DNA of 35,204 nucleotides from Elusimicrobia bacterium GWB2_63_22 (lineage in GTDB: Bacteria; Elusimicrobiota; Elusimicrobia; Elusimicrobiales; UBA9959), in NCBI GenBank assembly GCA_001799735.1, contig MGUA01000038.1:1-35204 (forward strand). The letters run 5' to 3'. Under the pieces are notes generated by a model, which did no database searches, was not told the DNA's origin, and was given only the letters and a program-made list of their open reading frames with translations. Below, piece by piece: positions 23,104 to 31,338 of the stretch. The position numbers and the translations under genes were made by a program. Every line of letters starts with the position of its first letter. Within the stretch, counting starts at the first letter, position 1.

Positions 23104-23547
23104 ATGTCAAAAGTAGAAATCCAGGTGCAGAAGCTGCAGCCCTACGTTAAAATGCCCGCCTACGCCCATCACGGCGACGCCGGCGTGGACCTGTTCTCCA
23201 CTATAGACCACACCCTGCAGCCCGGCGCGCGCGTGCTGGTGCCCACCGGCCTTAAGATGGCCATCCCCGAGGGCTACGAAGGCCAGGTGCGCCCCAAGAG
23301 CGGCCTCGCCCTCAAGCACGGCATCTCCGTGCTCAACACCCCCGGCACCGTGGACGCCCCCTACCGCGGCGAAGTCGGCGTCATCCTTATAAACCTCGAC
23401 ACCAAGACCCCCTACGAAATAAAGAAGGGGGAGAAAGTGGCGCAGATGGTGTTCGCCCGCGTCAAACACGCCGAGTTTGTGGAAACCCCCGAGCTCGCCG
23501 CCACCACCCGCGGCGAAGGCGGCTTCGGCAGCACCGGCAAACATTAA
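23104..23547 (+). CDS. dut: dUTP diphosphatase
   Basis: The 147-residue trimeric dUTPase hydrolyses dUTP to dUMP and PPi, keeping uracil out of DNA and feeding dTMP synthesis. All five motifs are present: [15 protein letters not shown], the [14 protein letters not shown] substrate loop, GEKVAQMVF and the C-terminal [10 protein letters not shown] arm. It starts 3 bases after the nrdG stop and closes the nucleotide operon. This grouping couples deoxynucleotide production to dUTP clean-up. Confidence 0.97.
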   Translation: MSKVEIQVQKLQPYVKMPAYAHHGDAGVDLFSTIDHTLQPGARVLVPTGLKMAIPEGYEGQVRPKSGLALKHGISVLNTPGTVDAPYRGEVGVILINLDTKTPYEIKKGEKVAQMVFARVKHAEFVETPELAATTRGEGGFGSTGKH

Positions 23548-23558
23548 AAGCGCTGCCC

Positions 23559-23612
23559 AATTCCGGGGACACAATACTTAATTGAGCAATTAAGTATTGT
23601 GTCCCCGGAATT
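23559..23612. repeat. REP-like perfect palindrome, 26-bp arms
   Basis: The arms 23559-23584 and 23587-23612 pair perfectly around AG. The outer half reads AATTCCGGGGACACAA. It lies between dut and the nucleotidase gene, and its right end abuts the nucleotidase promoter. The inner 20 bases are 17/20 identical to those of the palindrome at 28830. It could also act as a terminator for the nrd operon. Confidence 0.85.
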
Positions 23613-23629
23613 ATTTCTACAATATGCTT

Positions 23630-25177
23630 ATGAAACGCTTCACTGTCTTTTTTATTCTTTTACTGCTGGCCGGCCGGGCCGCCGCGGGCACCGTGGCCGT
23701 ATATCACACCTCGGACGTGCACGGCTGGTACTCCGCCCGGCCCGCCCTGTGGGATAAAGAAAATTCCAGCCGCACCATAGGCGGCTTTGCCGCCCTGGCC
23801 GCCCTGCTTAAGACCGAAACCACGCCCTACCTGATCCTGGACTCCGGCGACATGTTCCAGGGCACGCCCGAAGGCATACTCACCAAGGGCCTGGCCAGCG
23901 CCGTGCTGATGAACCAACTGGGCTACAGCGCCGCCGCGCCCGGCAACCACGACTTCGACTTTGGCGTAGGCGTGCTGCAGGCCTTTGTCTCCAGCGCCAC
24001 CTTCCCCGTCCTCGCGGCCAACATTTACCTTAAGGACGCTGAAGCCAACCCGGCCTACCTTAAGCCCTACACCCTGGTAGAACGGGGCGGCAAAAAGATA
24101 GCCGTGCTTGGCATAGCCGGTAAACATACCGCCACCAGCACGCTCCCCACCAACGTGCGTCACCTGGACTTCCGCGACGAGGCCGCCGAGACCGCAAAGT
24201 GGCTGCCGGAAATAAAAAAACTCAACCCCGACGCCGTCATTGTGCTGGCGCATTGGGCGCTGGACGAAGCCCTGAGCATTAAGCGCCTGGACATCTCCAC
24301 CTATACCTTCTCCACGGCTATCCCCGGCACCCTGCAGATAGCCCGCGCCGTGCCCGGCATAGACCTGCTGCTGGGCGGCCACAACCACAGCGCCTTCATT
24401 AAAGGCTACCGCGACCCCGTCTCTGGTACCTGGTTCGGCGAAAGCGGCTACGGCCTTTCTTACGTAACCCGCGCGGAAATAAATTTCGACGACGCCACCG
24501 GCCGGCTTACCGGCATAAAGGTGGCCAACCTCCCGCTCTGGACCGAGACCACCGGGGAGGACCCGGCCGTGCTGAAGACCGTGGCCGGCTTTAACGCCGA
24601 TGTGGAGCGCGAGATGGGCCGCGCCGTGGGCAACGCCGCCACCGACCTGGGTTTCAGCCCCACGGGGCTGGACTCCGGCATAGGCAACTGGTTCTGCGAC
24701 ATCACCCGCGCCGCGGCCGGCACGCAGCTGGCCTTCCACAACACCAAGGCCATCCGGGCCGAGCTGCGTAAGGGCCCCGTGCGCCTGCGCGACCTGTACC
24801 AGACCATGCCCTTCGACAATACCATGATCACCATGCGCCTTAACGGCGCGCAGATAATGCAGGTGATGCGGGACAACCTGAAGCCCCTCATGAGCTTTAT
24901 CCAGGTCTCCGGCCTTGAGGTTACATTCCGGCAGGCCGCCGACGGCGCCATTACGGACATAACCCTCAAGTATAAAGGCCGCCCCGTAAAACCCACGGAC
25001 CAATTTACCGTAGCCACCAACAACTACCTGGCCTTCGGCGGCAACGGCGGCGACGCCTTTGCCGGCGGCCAGGACATAAAAGACACCCTGCTGCCCGTGC
25101 GCGACATTATGGAGGCCGCCTTCCGCGCCGGCCCCGTAACCGCCCCGCCCCCCGGCCGCATAAAACGCCTTAAGTAA
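23630..25177 (+). CDS. Exported 5'-nucleotidase / cyclic phosphodiesterase (UshA family)
   Basis: The 515-residue periplasmic metallophosphatase removes phosphate from nucleotides, allowing salvage of nucleosides. The signal peptide is MKRFTVFFILLLLAGRAAA. The dinuclear metal site motifs are TSDVHG (Asp29, His31), DSGDMFQGT, GNHDFDFG, VLAHWALDE and GGHNHSAF; the C-terminal substrate-binding domain contains GNGGDAF. I choose ATG 23630 (an ATG at 23624 is also in frame) because TACAAT at 23618-23623 is a likely -10 exactly 6 bases upstream, which implies a leaderless mRNA. Longer starts would lie inside the palindrome. Its place after the dut operon may be functional or chance. Confidence 0.92.
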   Translation: MKRFTVFFILLLLAGRAAAGTVAVYHTSDVHGWYSARPALWDKENSSRTIGGFAALAALLKTETTPYLILDSGDMFQGTPEGILTKGLASAVLMNQLGYSAAAPGNHDFDFGVGVLQAFVSSATFPVLAANIYLKDAEANPAYLKPYTLVERGGKKIAVLGIAGKHTATSTLPTNVRHLDFRDEAAETAKWLPEIKKLNPDAVIVLAHWALDEALSIKRLDISTYTFSTAIPGTLQIARAVPGIDLLLGGHNHSAFIKGYRDPVSGTWFGESGYGLSYVTRAEINFDDATGRLTGIKVANLPLWTETTGEDPAVLKTVAGFNADVEREMGRAVGNAATDLGFSPTGLDSGIGNWFCDITRAAAGTQLAFHNTKAIRAELRKGPVRLRDLYQTMPFDNTMITMRLNGAQIMQVMRDNLKPLMSFIQVSGLEVTFRQAADGAITDITLKYKGRPVKPTDQFTVATNNYLAFGGNGGDAFAGGQDIKDTLLPVRDIMEAAFRAGPVTAPPPGRIKRLK

Positions 25178-25222
25178 ACCCATAGGGCCCAAACCGGCGC
25201 GGGCTAATGCCTGCCCCCGGGT

Positions 25223-25270
25223 GGGCCCTTCGCCTCAATCGGCGGCACCCCCATCCTTAATAGAATTATC
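25223..25270 (+). repeat. 48-bp repeated upstream element, copy 1
   Basis: This is 44/48 identical to 29546-29593. It reads GGGCCCTTCGCCTCAATCGG, then a variable hexamer, then CCCCATCCTTAATAGAATTA. It includes TAGAAT (25261-25266), a plausible -10, and its first bases close a hairpin with 25185-25191 (GGGCCCA with TGGGCCC). It precedes a secreted protein gene, as does copy 2. Confidence 0.8.
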
Positions 25271-25292
25271 CTTGCAGCCAAACAAGGATAAC

Positions 25293-26549
25293 ATGAAAAA
25301 ACTTTTCTTCCTCGCGGTCATAGCGGCCATCGCCGCCCCCGCCCAGGCCCAGATAGATTTTGACAGCCTCGGCATTACCGCCGCCGAATTAAAACAGGCC
25401 GCCGCCGCCGACGTAACCCCCATAAAGCCCGAGAAGGTAAAACTTAAGCTGGGCCTGGTTTCAAAGCCCCAGCGGGACGAATACGTAACCCGCGCCGCCA
25501 TGTTCCGCCCCGAGGGCGAACTGCGCGCTGCCGCCATAAATTTCAAGGCCGGCCCCTACGAGAAGATGAAGTACCAGCCCGAGCAGCTGGTAACCTGCAA
25601 TTATGTGCCCATGAAAGAAGCCTACGAAGGCGGCAAGCCCAACGGCATGACCCGCAAGTTCAAGTGCCGCGGCGCCGACGGCAAGGACTTCAAGGTTAAA
25701 TACGGCGAGGACAACGGCGAGCTGATGACCGAAACCGCCGCCAGCTGGATCTTTACCGGCATAGGCGTGTACGCCGACCGCATGTACCCGGTGCGCGTTA
25801 ACTGCCCCGACTGCCCCTCCGACCCTTTTAAGAGCGAGCGCGACCCCGGCGCCTGGAAGCAGGGCCAGATTGCCGTCATAGAGGACAAGCTGGGCGAGCG
25901 CATTGAATACGAGGCCAACTCCGGCATCGGCTTCGACGATTTCCACCTGATACAGAACCGCGTAGAGGCCGAGGCGCTGACCGGCCTGGCCATGTTCTTC
26001 GGCAATTCCGACAACAAGGCCGAAAACCAGGCCGTAGGCTGTGAGAAGAAAGACCTGGCGCTGGCCGGAGACCAGACCGTTTGTCGGAAACCCGTGGTGT
26101 ACCTGCAGGACATGGGCATAGCTTTCGGCGGGCGCGGCATCTACCACAACAAGCGCATGCATTACGACAAGTGGCGCAAAGAAAAAGTGTGGGACAACGC
26201 CGAGGCCTGCATTATGCGCCTCAACCGCACGCATACCAGCTCTCTGCGCGACGTAGATAAATCCGGCCGCGACATGCACCAGATAGGCGAGGCCGCCCGC
26301 CAGCTGATGCTGAGCCGCCTGTCGCTGCTTTCGCGCGAACAGCTGGTAGACATCTTTAACGCCGCCCGCTCGCCCCTGCGCGAGCCGCAGCATAGCGCCA
26401 GCGACTGGGCCGACCTGTTCCTCGCCCGGGTAGACAAACTGCGCCGCCCCCTGGGCGACCGGACACCGGCGGGCTTTAAATGCCCGTTCGAAGTGGTGCC
26501 GGCCAATTCCTACGTGGCCCCGCCCGACCCCTTTAACCAGTACAACTAA
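25293..26549 (+). CDS. Secreted protein with protein-kinase-like motifs
   Basis: The start at ATG 25293 has AAGGA upstream and gives a signal peptide (MKKLFFLAVIAAIAAPAQAQ). The 418-residue protein matches no family I can name with certainty. Several motifs appear in the order of a kinase-like fold as in HipA or FAM20: FKVKYG (Lys136, strand-3-like lysine), ELMTETAAS (Glu147, helix-C-like), FGNSDNKAENQ (Asp240 with Lys242 and Asn245, catalytic-loop-like) and YLQDMGIAFGG (Asp273, metal-site-like). Paired cysteines (CPDC near 171, Cys250 and Cys264) fit an extracytoplasmic location. The kinase idea is inference; an inactive or binding-only relative is equally possible. Confidence 0.7.
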   Translation: MKKLFFLAVIAAIAAPAQAQIDFDSLGITAAELKQAAAADVTPIKPEKVKLKLGLVSKPQRDEYVTRAAMFRPEGELRAAAINFKAGPYEKMKYQPEQLVTCNYVPMKEAYEGGKPNGMTRKFKCRGADGKDFKVKYGEDNGELMTETAASWIFTGIGVYADRMYPVRVNCPDCPSDPFKSERDPGAWKQGQIAVIEDKLGERIEYEANSGIGFDDFHLIQNRVEAEALTGLAMFFGNSDNKAENQAVGCEKKDLALAGDQTVCRKPVVYLQDMGIAFGGRGIYHNKRMHYDKWRKEKVWDNAEACIMRLNRTHTSSLRDVDKSGRDMHQIGEAARQLMLSRLSLLSREQLVDIFNAARSPLREPQHSASDWADLFLARVDKLRRPLGDRTPAGFKCPFEVVPANSYVAPPDPFNQYN

Positions 26550-26570
26550 AAAAGGCGCCAGCCGCCTTTT

Positions 26571-26600
26571 AAAAGCCCCGGCACAGCCCGGGGCTTTTTT
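26571..26600 (+). terminator. Intrinsic terminator
   Basis: An 11-bp stem (26571-26581 with 26588-26598) is followed by six T. A second small hairpin (AAAAGGCG with CGCCTTTT, about 26551-26571) lies just before it, so the two act in tandem. Confidence 0.9.
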
Positions 26601-26612
26601 GTTAATATTAAC
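26601..26612 (+). promoter_or_regulatory. Palindromic -10 region of the pxp operon
   Basis: GTTAATATTAAC is a perfect 12-bp palindrome. It contains TAATAT (26603-26608), which is 7 bases before the pxpB ATG, so the mRNA would be leaderless. The palindrome could also be an operator. Confidence 0.4.
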
Positions 26613-26615
26613 CCA

Positions 26616-27266
26616 ATGCCGCCGGTCAAAAATATTGAAACCTTCTTTCTCGGGGACGCCTGCCTGGCCTGGACGCTGGGGGAGAAAATAGACCGCCTCA
26701 CCTCGCTGCAGGTGCTCTACGTTTACCGCCGGCTCAGAAAGAACCCCGAGCTGGCGCGGCTGGGCGTGCACGACCTGGTGCCCTCCTATACCGCCCTGGC
26801 CGCCCACGCGCACCCGCAGTGCGACTGGGACGCCGTGCGGCGCATAATTGACAATTGCCTGGCGGACATCCCCGCCGACGAAGCCGCGCTTAAAGAACGC
26901 TCCGCGCGCCACGTGCTGCCCGTAATTTACCGCGGCGAAGACCTGCAGCGCGTGGCCGACCACGCCAAGATAACCACGGAAGAAGTGATCCGCCGCCACA
27001 CCGCCCCAGAATACCTGGTGGCCCTTATCGGCTTCCGCCCGCATTTTCCTTACCTGCTGGGCCTGGACCGCAGCCTGGTAACGCCGCGGCTGGACGCGCC
27101 CCGCACCCTGGTGCCGGCCGGGGCCGTGGCCATAGGCGGCGAGCAGACCGGCATCTACCCGGAAAACTCCCCCGGCGGTTGGAATATCCTGGGCATGACC
27201 CAGCCCGAACTTCTCTACGACATAGAACCCGGCGACACCGTGGTCTTTAAAAGGACCGAGGCATGA
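26616..27266 (+). CDS. pxpB: 5-oxoprolinase subunit PxpB
   Basis: The 216-residue protein is the KipI/AHS1-type subunit of ATP-dependent 5-oxoprolinase, which opens 5-oxoproline to glutamate. The family signature is at the C-terminal half: YLLGLDRSLVTPRLDAPRTLVPAGAVAIGGEQTGIYP followed by SPGGWNILG and the PGDTVVF ending. The N-terminus carries GDACLAWTLGEKID, typical of the family. It overlaps the next gene by 4 bases (ATGA). There is no Shine-Dalgarno, and the -10-like element 7 bases upstream suggests a leaderless start. Confidence 0.93.
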   Translation: MPPVKNIETFFLGDACLAWTLGEKIDRLTSLQVLYVYRRLRKNPELARLGVHDLVPSYTALAAHAHPQCDWDAVRRIIDNCLADIPADEAALKERSARHVLPVIYRGEDLQRVADHAKITTEEVIRRHTAPEYLVALIGFRPHFPYLLGLDRSLVTPRLDAPRTLVPAGAVAIGGEQTGIYPENSPGGWNILGMTQPELLYDIEPGDTVVFKRTEA

Positions 27267-28831
27267 TCCAGGTAAACTGCGACATCGGCGAGAAAGGCCA
27301 CCTGCACGCGGGCGACCGCGCGCTGATGGACTACATACAGATAGCCAACCTGGCCTGCGACGGCCACGCCGGCGACAAAGAAACCGTGGCGGCCTTCCTG
27401 GCCCTGGCTGTAGAGCGCGGGGTGGCCATCTCCGCGCACCTGTCCTACCCGGACAAACCCAATTTCGGCCGCGCCAGCCTGGCCCTGCCCGAGGCCGAAC
27501 TGCTGGCCGCCCTGGACGCGCAGCTGGCCCTGCTGCCCGAAGTTAAGCTGGTAAAATTTCACGGCGCGCTTTATAACGACGCCTGCCGCGACGCCAGCCT
27601 GGCCGACCTGCTGGCCGGCTGGCTGATGCGCAACAATATAAACGGCCTGCTGGCCCCCGCCGATTCCGCCCTGGCCGCCTCCGCGCGCCGGCTGAACATA
27701 ACCGTGCTGCGCGAGGCCTTTATAGACCGCCGCTACGCCTGGGACGCCACCACCGGCCACCTGCGCCTGGCCGACCGCAAGACCGGCGGCGTAATAACAG
27801 ACGTGGCCGAAGCGCTGGCCCAGGCCGAGGACATAGTGCTGCGCGGCCGCGTTAACGTAAGCGGCAACCCGGCCCACCCCGACTGGCGCGACATCAAGGC
27901 CGACACCGTCTGCATTCATTCGGATTCTGCCATAGCGCTGGAACTTGCCATGAAACTGCACGCCGCCCTGGCCGCCGCGGAAAAAGCCGCCGCCGCCGCC
28001 GGCGTTAAAGGCAATATCCGTTTGGTGAAACCCGGCTACTGCGGCACCGCCGGCCTGCCGGTGTACGGCCGGCAGCATATAGGCGTGTCGCCCGGCGGGG
28101 CCATGGACTGTTTTTCGCTGCGGCGGGGCAACCTTATGCTGGGCAACCCGGAAAACAGCCCGGTACTTGAGATAGTGGGCCCGCCCGAGATAGAAATGCT
28201 GACCCCGGGGCGCTTTGTGCTTACCGGCGCCCGCTACGACGCTTTTTTGCAGCGCGGCACCGGCGAACCCATAGCCGTGGAGCACAGCCGCGTCTGCGAG
28301 GTGCAGGCCGGCGACCAGCTTACCTTTGGCACCCGGCGCTACGGCATGTATACTTATTTTTGTTTCAGGGGCGGCGAGGGCGGCCCCGTGCCGGCCGAGG
28401 CCGTGCCTTTTTCCGCCGTTAACAGCTGGGCGGACCCGTCCGGCCGCATCCGCGTGCTGCCCGGCCCCGAGTACAGCTGCCTGCAGAACGTGGGGGACTT
28501 CTTTCTCACCCAGTGGCGCACCACCTTCAAAATGGACAAGATGGGCATCCGCCTTACCGGCGAGCCCGGGCTGACCTGCGGCATGGGCAACATGATCTCC
28601 GGCGCCGTGGCCGACGGCACCATACAGCTTACGCCCGACGGCCCCATTATCCTGCTGCGCCACCGCCAGACCACCGGCGGCTACCCGCGCATCTTTAACG
28701 TTATCAGCGCCGACATAGACCTGCTGGGCCAGTTCGCCCCCAACCAGGCCATCCACTTCTTACAAGTCACCCTTGAAGAAGCCCGCGCCTTCGCCGCCCA
28801 GAAAGAAGAAGTCCTCACCAAACTGAAATAA
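27263..28831 (+). CDS. 5-oxoprolinase PxpA-PxpC fusion protein
   Basis: This 522-residue protein joins two subunits that are normally separate. Residues 1 to about 245 are PxpA (LamB/YcsF family): VNCDIGE, NLACDGHAGD, SAHLSYPDKPNFGR, VKFHGALYN, REAFIDRRYA and VCIHSDS. After an Ala-rich linker (about 233-248), residues 252-522 are PxpC (AHS2/KipA family): HIGVSPGGAMD, FVLTGARYDA, RVLPGPEY, DRMGIRL-like DKMGIRLTG and RHRQTTGGYPRI. With PxpB upstream this makes a complete 5-oxoprolinase in two genes, hydrolysing 5-oxoproline with ATP. The frame runs through the join with no stop and normal codon use, so the fusion looks real. Confidence 0.93.
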   Translation: MIQVNCDIGEKGHLHAGDRALMDYIQIANLACDGHAGDKETVAAFLALAVERGVAISAHLSYPDKPNFGRASLALPEAELLAALDAQLALLPEVKLVKFHGALYNDACRDASLADLLAGWLMRNNINGLLAPADSALAASARRLNITVLREAFIDRRYAWDATTGHLRLADRKTGGVITDVAEALAQAEDIVLRGRVNVSGNPAHPDWRDIKADTVCIHSDSAIALELAMKLHAALAAAEKAAAAAGVKGNIRLVKPGYCGTAGLPVYGRQHIGVSPGGAMDCFSLRRGNLMLGNPENSPVLEIVGPPEIEMLTPGRFVLTGARYDAFLQRGTGEPIAVEHSRVCEVQAGDQLTFGTRRYGMYTYFCFRGGEGGPVPAEAVPFSAVNSWADPSGRIRVLPGPEYSCLQNVGDFFLTQWRTTFKMDKMGIRLTGEPGLTCGMGNMISGAVADGTIQLTPDGPIILLRHRQTTGGYPRIFNVISADIDLLGQFAPNQAIHFLQVTLEEARAFAAQKEEVLTKLK

Positions 28832-28884
28832 ATAAGGTGACACAGAACTTAATTGCCGCAATTAAGTTCTGTGTCACCTTATTT
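28830..28884. repeat. REP-like perfect palindrome, 26-bp arms
   Basis: The arms 28830-28855 and 28859-28884 pair perfectly around CCG. The outer part reads AAATAAGGTGACACAG. It begins inside the pxpAC stop codon and ends 5 bases before the stop of the convergent phosphatase gene, filling the whole intergenic space. A second CACCTTATTT follows at 28885-28894. It can serve as a bidirectional terminator. Confidence 0.85.
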
Positions 28885-28888
28885 CACC

Positions 28889-29440
28889 TTATTTCTGCTG
28901 GATGTTTTTGAAGGAGACTACCTGGCCCTTGTTGAGGTCCAGTATCCAGACGCGGTCGTAAACTTCGTCCGGCCAGAGCTGCGGTATGGTGACGCGGGGG
29001 GAATTGTTGTATTCCGCCAGATTCTGCGCTATCTCCACTAAATTCGTATGCTGCCAGCAGATCAGCACCATGCGGCCCTCGTAGGCCGGGTTCTCCATCA
29101 GGTCGCGCACAATCTTGTTGGTCTGGCCACGGGTAAACCTGGTGTCTATATCTATCTTCAGCGCGCGCGCCAGCGGCGTAACCGTCTGTATAGAGCGCAC
29201 CGAACTATCCTCGTGCTTGGGGGCGGTGGCGTAGATGGCCACCGGGTTGCCGTAGCGCGTAACTGCCGCCTCCGTCTTAAAAAAATTAACCAGCGTTTCG
29301 GCGCGCTTAAAGCCCTGAGCGCTCAGCCCCGTGCCCTCGGCGGGCTTTTCCGCGTGGCGTATAAGTATAACCTGCGCCGGCGCGGCAAAAGCCGTACCAG
29401 CCCCTATCGCCAAAATAAAAATAGCGTGCAGTATCCGCAT
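28889..29440 (-). CDS. Secreted histidine phosphatase superfamily protein
   Basis: The 183-residue protein has a signal peptide (MRILHAIFILAIGAGTAFA). The branch-1 catalytic motif follows: LIRHAEKP (Arg28, His29), then GLSAQGFKRAETL, a conserved ATAPKHEDSSVRSIQTVTPLA region and the second histidine in LICWQHTNLVEIA. Such enzymes remove phosphate from small molecules or proteins through phosphohistidine; the substrate is unknown. Its ATG has no Shine-Dalgarno, and a weak TACTAT lies 7 bases upstream. It is divergent from the PLD-like gene and convergent with pxpAC. Confidence 0.88.
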   Translation of the reverse strand: MRILHAIFILAIGAGTAFAAPAQVILIRHAEKPAEGTGLSAQGFKRAETLVNFFKTEAAVTRYGNPVAIYATAPKHEDSSVRSIQTVTPLARALKIDIDTRFTRGQTNKIVRDLMENPAYEGRMVLICWQHTNLVEIAQNLAEYNNSPRVTIPQLWPDEVYDRVWILDLNKGQVVSFKNIQQK

Positions 29441-29521
29441 TGTCTAAATAGTAACAGTTAAAGCGCGCCTGCACATCCGGCTAATGGCCCAGGCCCGCAG
29501 ACCTTAAGGCCCAGCCGCCCC

Positions 29522-29542
29522 GGCGGCAAATGCCGCCCTTTT
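29522..29542 (+). terminator. Terminator-like hairpin in the divergent spacer
   Basis: GGCGGCA and TGCCGCC pair around AA, followed by TTTT. It stands upstream of, not after, the PLD-like gene on the + strand. It therefore could insulate that gene from read-through or attenuate an upstream start. Confidence 0.5.
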
Positions 29543-29545
29543 ATT

Positions 29546-29593
29546 GGGCCCTTCGCCTCAATCGGGCCCGCCCCCATCCTTAATAGAATTATC
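29546..29593 (+). repeat. 48-bp repeated upstream element, copy 2
   Basis: This is 44/48 identical to 25223-25270. Here the TAGAAT (29584-29589) is 7 bases before the ATG at 29597, so the element would contain the promoter and yield a leaderless mRNA. The hexamer GGGCCC occurs twice (29546 and 29564) and can pair with itself as a small hairpin. Confidence 0.8.
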
Positions 29594-29596
29594 AGG

Positions 29597-31276
29597 ATGA
29601 CTAAAATAATTTTCTCCCTCATACTTTTAGCCGCCGGCCCCGCCGCCGCGCAGGTAGCACAGATAAACGCCTTCCGCGTTAACAGCGGCATGCAGGCGCT
29701 AAGCGCGGAACAAGCCGCAGCATCCCTCTCCGCCATCCCCGAGCCCGCCCTGGAAGACCTGGAAGAAAAAGGCATAGCCGACCCCAAAAAGATAGGCGAC
29801 AAGATAATCCACCTTATCACCAGGCATCCCAAGGCCATGCACCTGGTGGAATACCCCATCTTCAAACTGATGGGCTTCGCCCACAAGCACGGCAAACTGC
29901 AGCCCACCATAGAATACGTGCTGCGCAGCCCGCTGATGGCCAAGTTCCTGCCGCCGCTGCCGCCCGCCAAGCGCGAAGACTACATAAGGAAATTTCCCCG
30001 CATGATAGCCGCCCAGCTGGAAGGCGGCGGTTACGTGCGCGGCACCGAAGGCTTTGAAGACTGGGACAAGATGAGCGCCCGCCACATAGACATAATGAAG
30101 GCCTCCCGCTACAAGGCCGTGGCCAAAGGCCCGTCGTTGTTCGAAAATTCCGGCTACCTGGCCGAGATGGAAGCCGTTACCGGCGTGCCTTTTAAGGCCG
30201 GCCACTCGGTGACGCCGCTTATAAACGGCCCCGCCTCTTTCGCCGCCCGCGAGCGCCTTATGCGCAGCGCCACCAAAAGCATTTACCTGGCCACCTGGGG
30301 CTACTACGACGACCTTACCGGCCAGCTCACCCGCGACCTGCTGATAGCCAAGAAGAAAGAAGGCCTGGACGTGCGCGTGCTGGTAGACGGCAACATCTCC
30401 AATTTCATCGGCATGGAGTCGCTTAAGCTGCTGGCCGACAACGGCGTGCAGGTGGGCCGCTTTTGGGACCCCGCCCGCCAGTACGACGGCATGCACGCCA
30501 AGGTGCTGGTGATAGACGGCGAGTCCGCCATTACCGGCGGCATGAATATAGGCGACAAGTATTCCCACCTTAACCCCGACGCCCACAAATGGCGCGACAC
30601 CGACGCGCTGTTTGCCGGCCCGGCCGTGGCCGAAGCGCACAAGATCTTCTCCGAAACCTGGAACGGCGTGGCCGCCAGCCAGGGCCTGACGCCCATGGAG
30701 ACCTCCGTGGCCGCTCCCTCCGCCGGTGGCGTTAAGGCCGCCCTGGTATACCAGCGCGCCGACCGCGAGCCCGCCATTTACCTCAGCCTGCTCAAGGCCA
30801 TCTACGGCGCCACCAGCAGCATAAATATTGAGAACGCCTACTTTGTCACCATCCCCTCGCTCAAGACCGCCCTGACCGAGGCCATAGAGCGCGGCGTAAA
30901 GGTGACCATCCTCACCAACTCCGCCCAGAGCAACAACGAGCCCATCCTCACCTCTTTCATCCTGGAAAGCCTTGCCGAAATGAACCAGGCCGGCGCCGAA
31001 GTATACGCAAAGACCGGCGAGACCCTGCACAGCAAGTTCATGACCGTGGACGGCGTGTTCGCCACGGTGGGCTCCTACAACTTTCACCCCAAGAGCATCC
31101 GCCACGAGCGCGAAGTAACCCTGCACGTGCTGGACCGCCAGTTCGCCGGCCAGATGGAGGCCGCCTTCGCCGCCGACATCGCCCAGGCCGCCAGGATCAC
31201 CGACCCCGCCGAACTGGGCCTCACCGACAACCCCCTCAACTACCTCGCCCGCCGCTACATGTTCGACCAGCTGTGA
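29597..31276 (+). CDS. Secreted phospholipase D-family protein
   Basis: The 559-residue protein has a signal peptide (MTKIIFSLILLAAGPAAAQ). Two HKD catalytic motifs are present: GMHAKVLVIDGESAITGG (His300) and TLHSKFMTVDGVFATVGS (His478), each followed by an N-type turn (GGMNIG, GSYNFHP). This is the cardiolipin-synthase/PLD fold, which transfers or hydrolyses phosphatidyl groups. The first 200 residues are helical and unassigned. Export suggests a role in the periplasm or outside the cell, in lipid remodelling or as a toxin-like lipase. The ATG lacks a Shine-Dalgarno, and the repeated element places a -10 exactly 7 bases upstream. Confidence 0.9.
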   Translation: MTKIIFSLILLAAGPAAAQVAQINAFRVNSGMQALSAEQAAASLSAIPEPALEDLEEKGIADPKKIGDKIIHLITRHPKAMHLVEYPIFKLMGFAHKHGKLQPTIEYVLRSPLMAKFLPPLPPAKREDYIRKFPRMIAAQLEGGGYVRGTEGFEDWDKMSARHIDIMKASRYKAVAKGPSLFENSGYLAEMEAVTGVPFKAGHSVTPLINGPASFAARERLMRSATKSIYLATWGYYDDLTGQLTRDLLIAKKKEGLDVRVLVDGNISNFIGMESLKLLADNGVQVGRFWDPARQYDGMHAKVLVIDGESAITGGMNIGDKYSHLNPDAHKWRDTDALFAGPAVAEAHKIFSETWNGVAASQGLTPMETSVAAPSAGGVKAALVYQRADREPAIYLSLLKAIYGATSSINIENAYFVTIPSLKTALTEAIERGVKVTILTNSAQSNNEPILTSFILESLAEMNQAGAEVYAKTGETLHSKFMTVDGVFATVGSYNFHPKSIRHEREVTLHVLDRQFAGQMEAAFAADIAQAARITDPAELGLTDNPLNYLARRYMFDQL

Positions 31277-31299
31277 ATTGAGGCACTCGTTAATTACCG

Positions 31300-31338
31300 G
31301 GCCCGGTTCCGCGCTAATGCGGCCGGGCCTTGCCTTTT
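31300..31338. terminator. Terminator between convergent genes
   Basis: GGCCCGG (31300-31306) pairs with CCGGGCC (31323-31329), and CCGC with GCGG inside, with a TT bulge and the loop GCTAAT. TTGCCTTTT follows. It can end the PLD-like transcript; on the - strand the A/T-run is weak. Confidence 0.7.
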
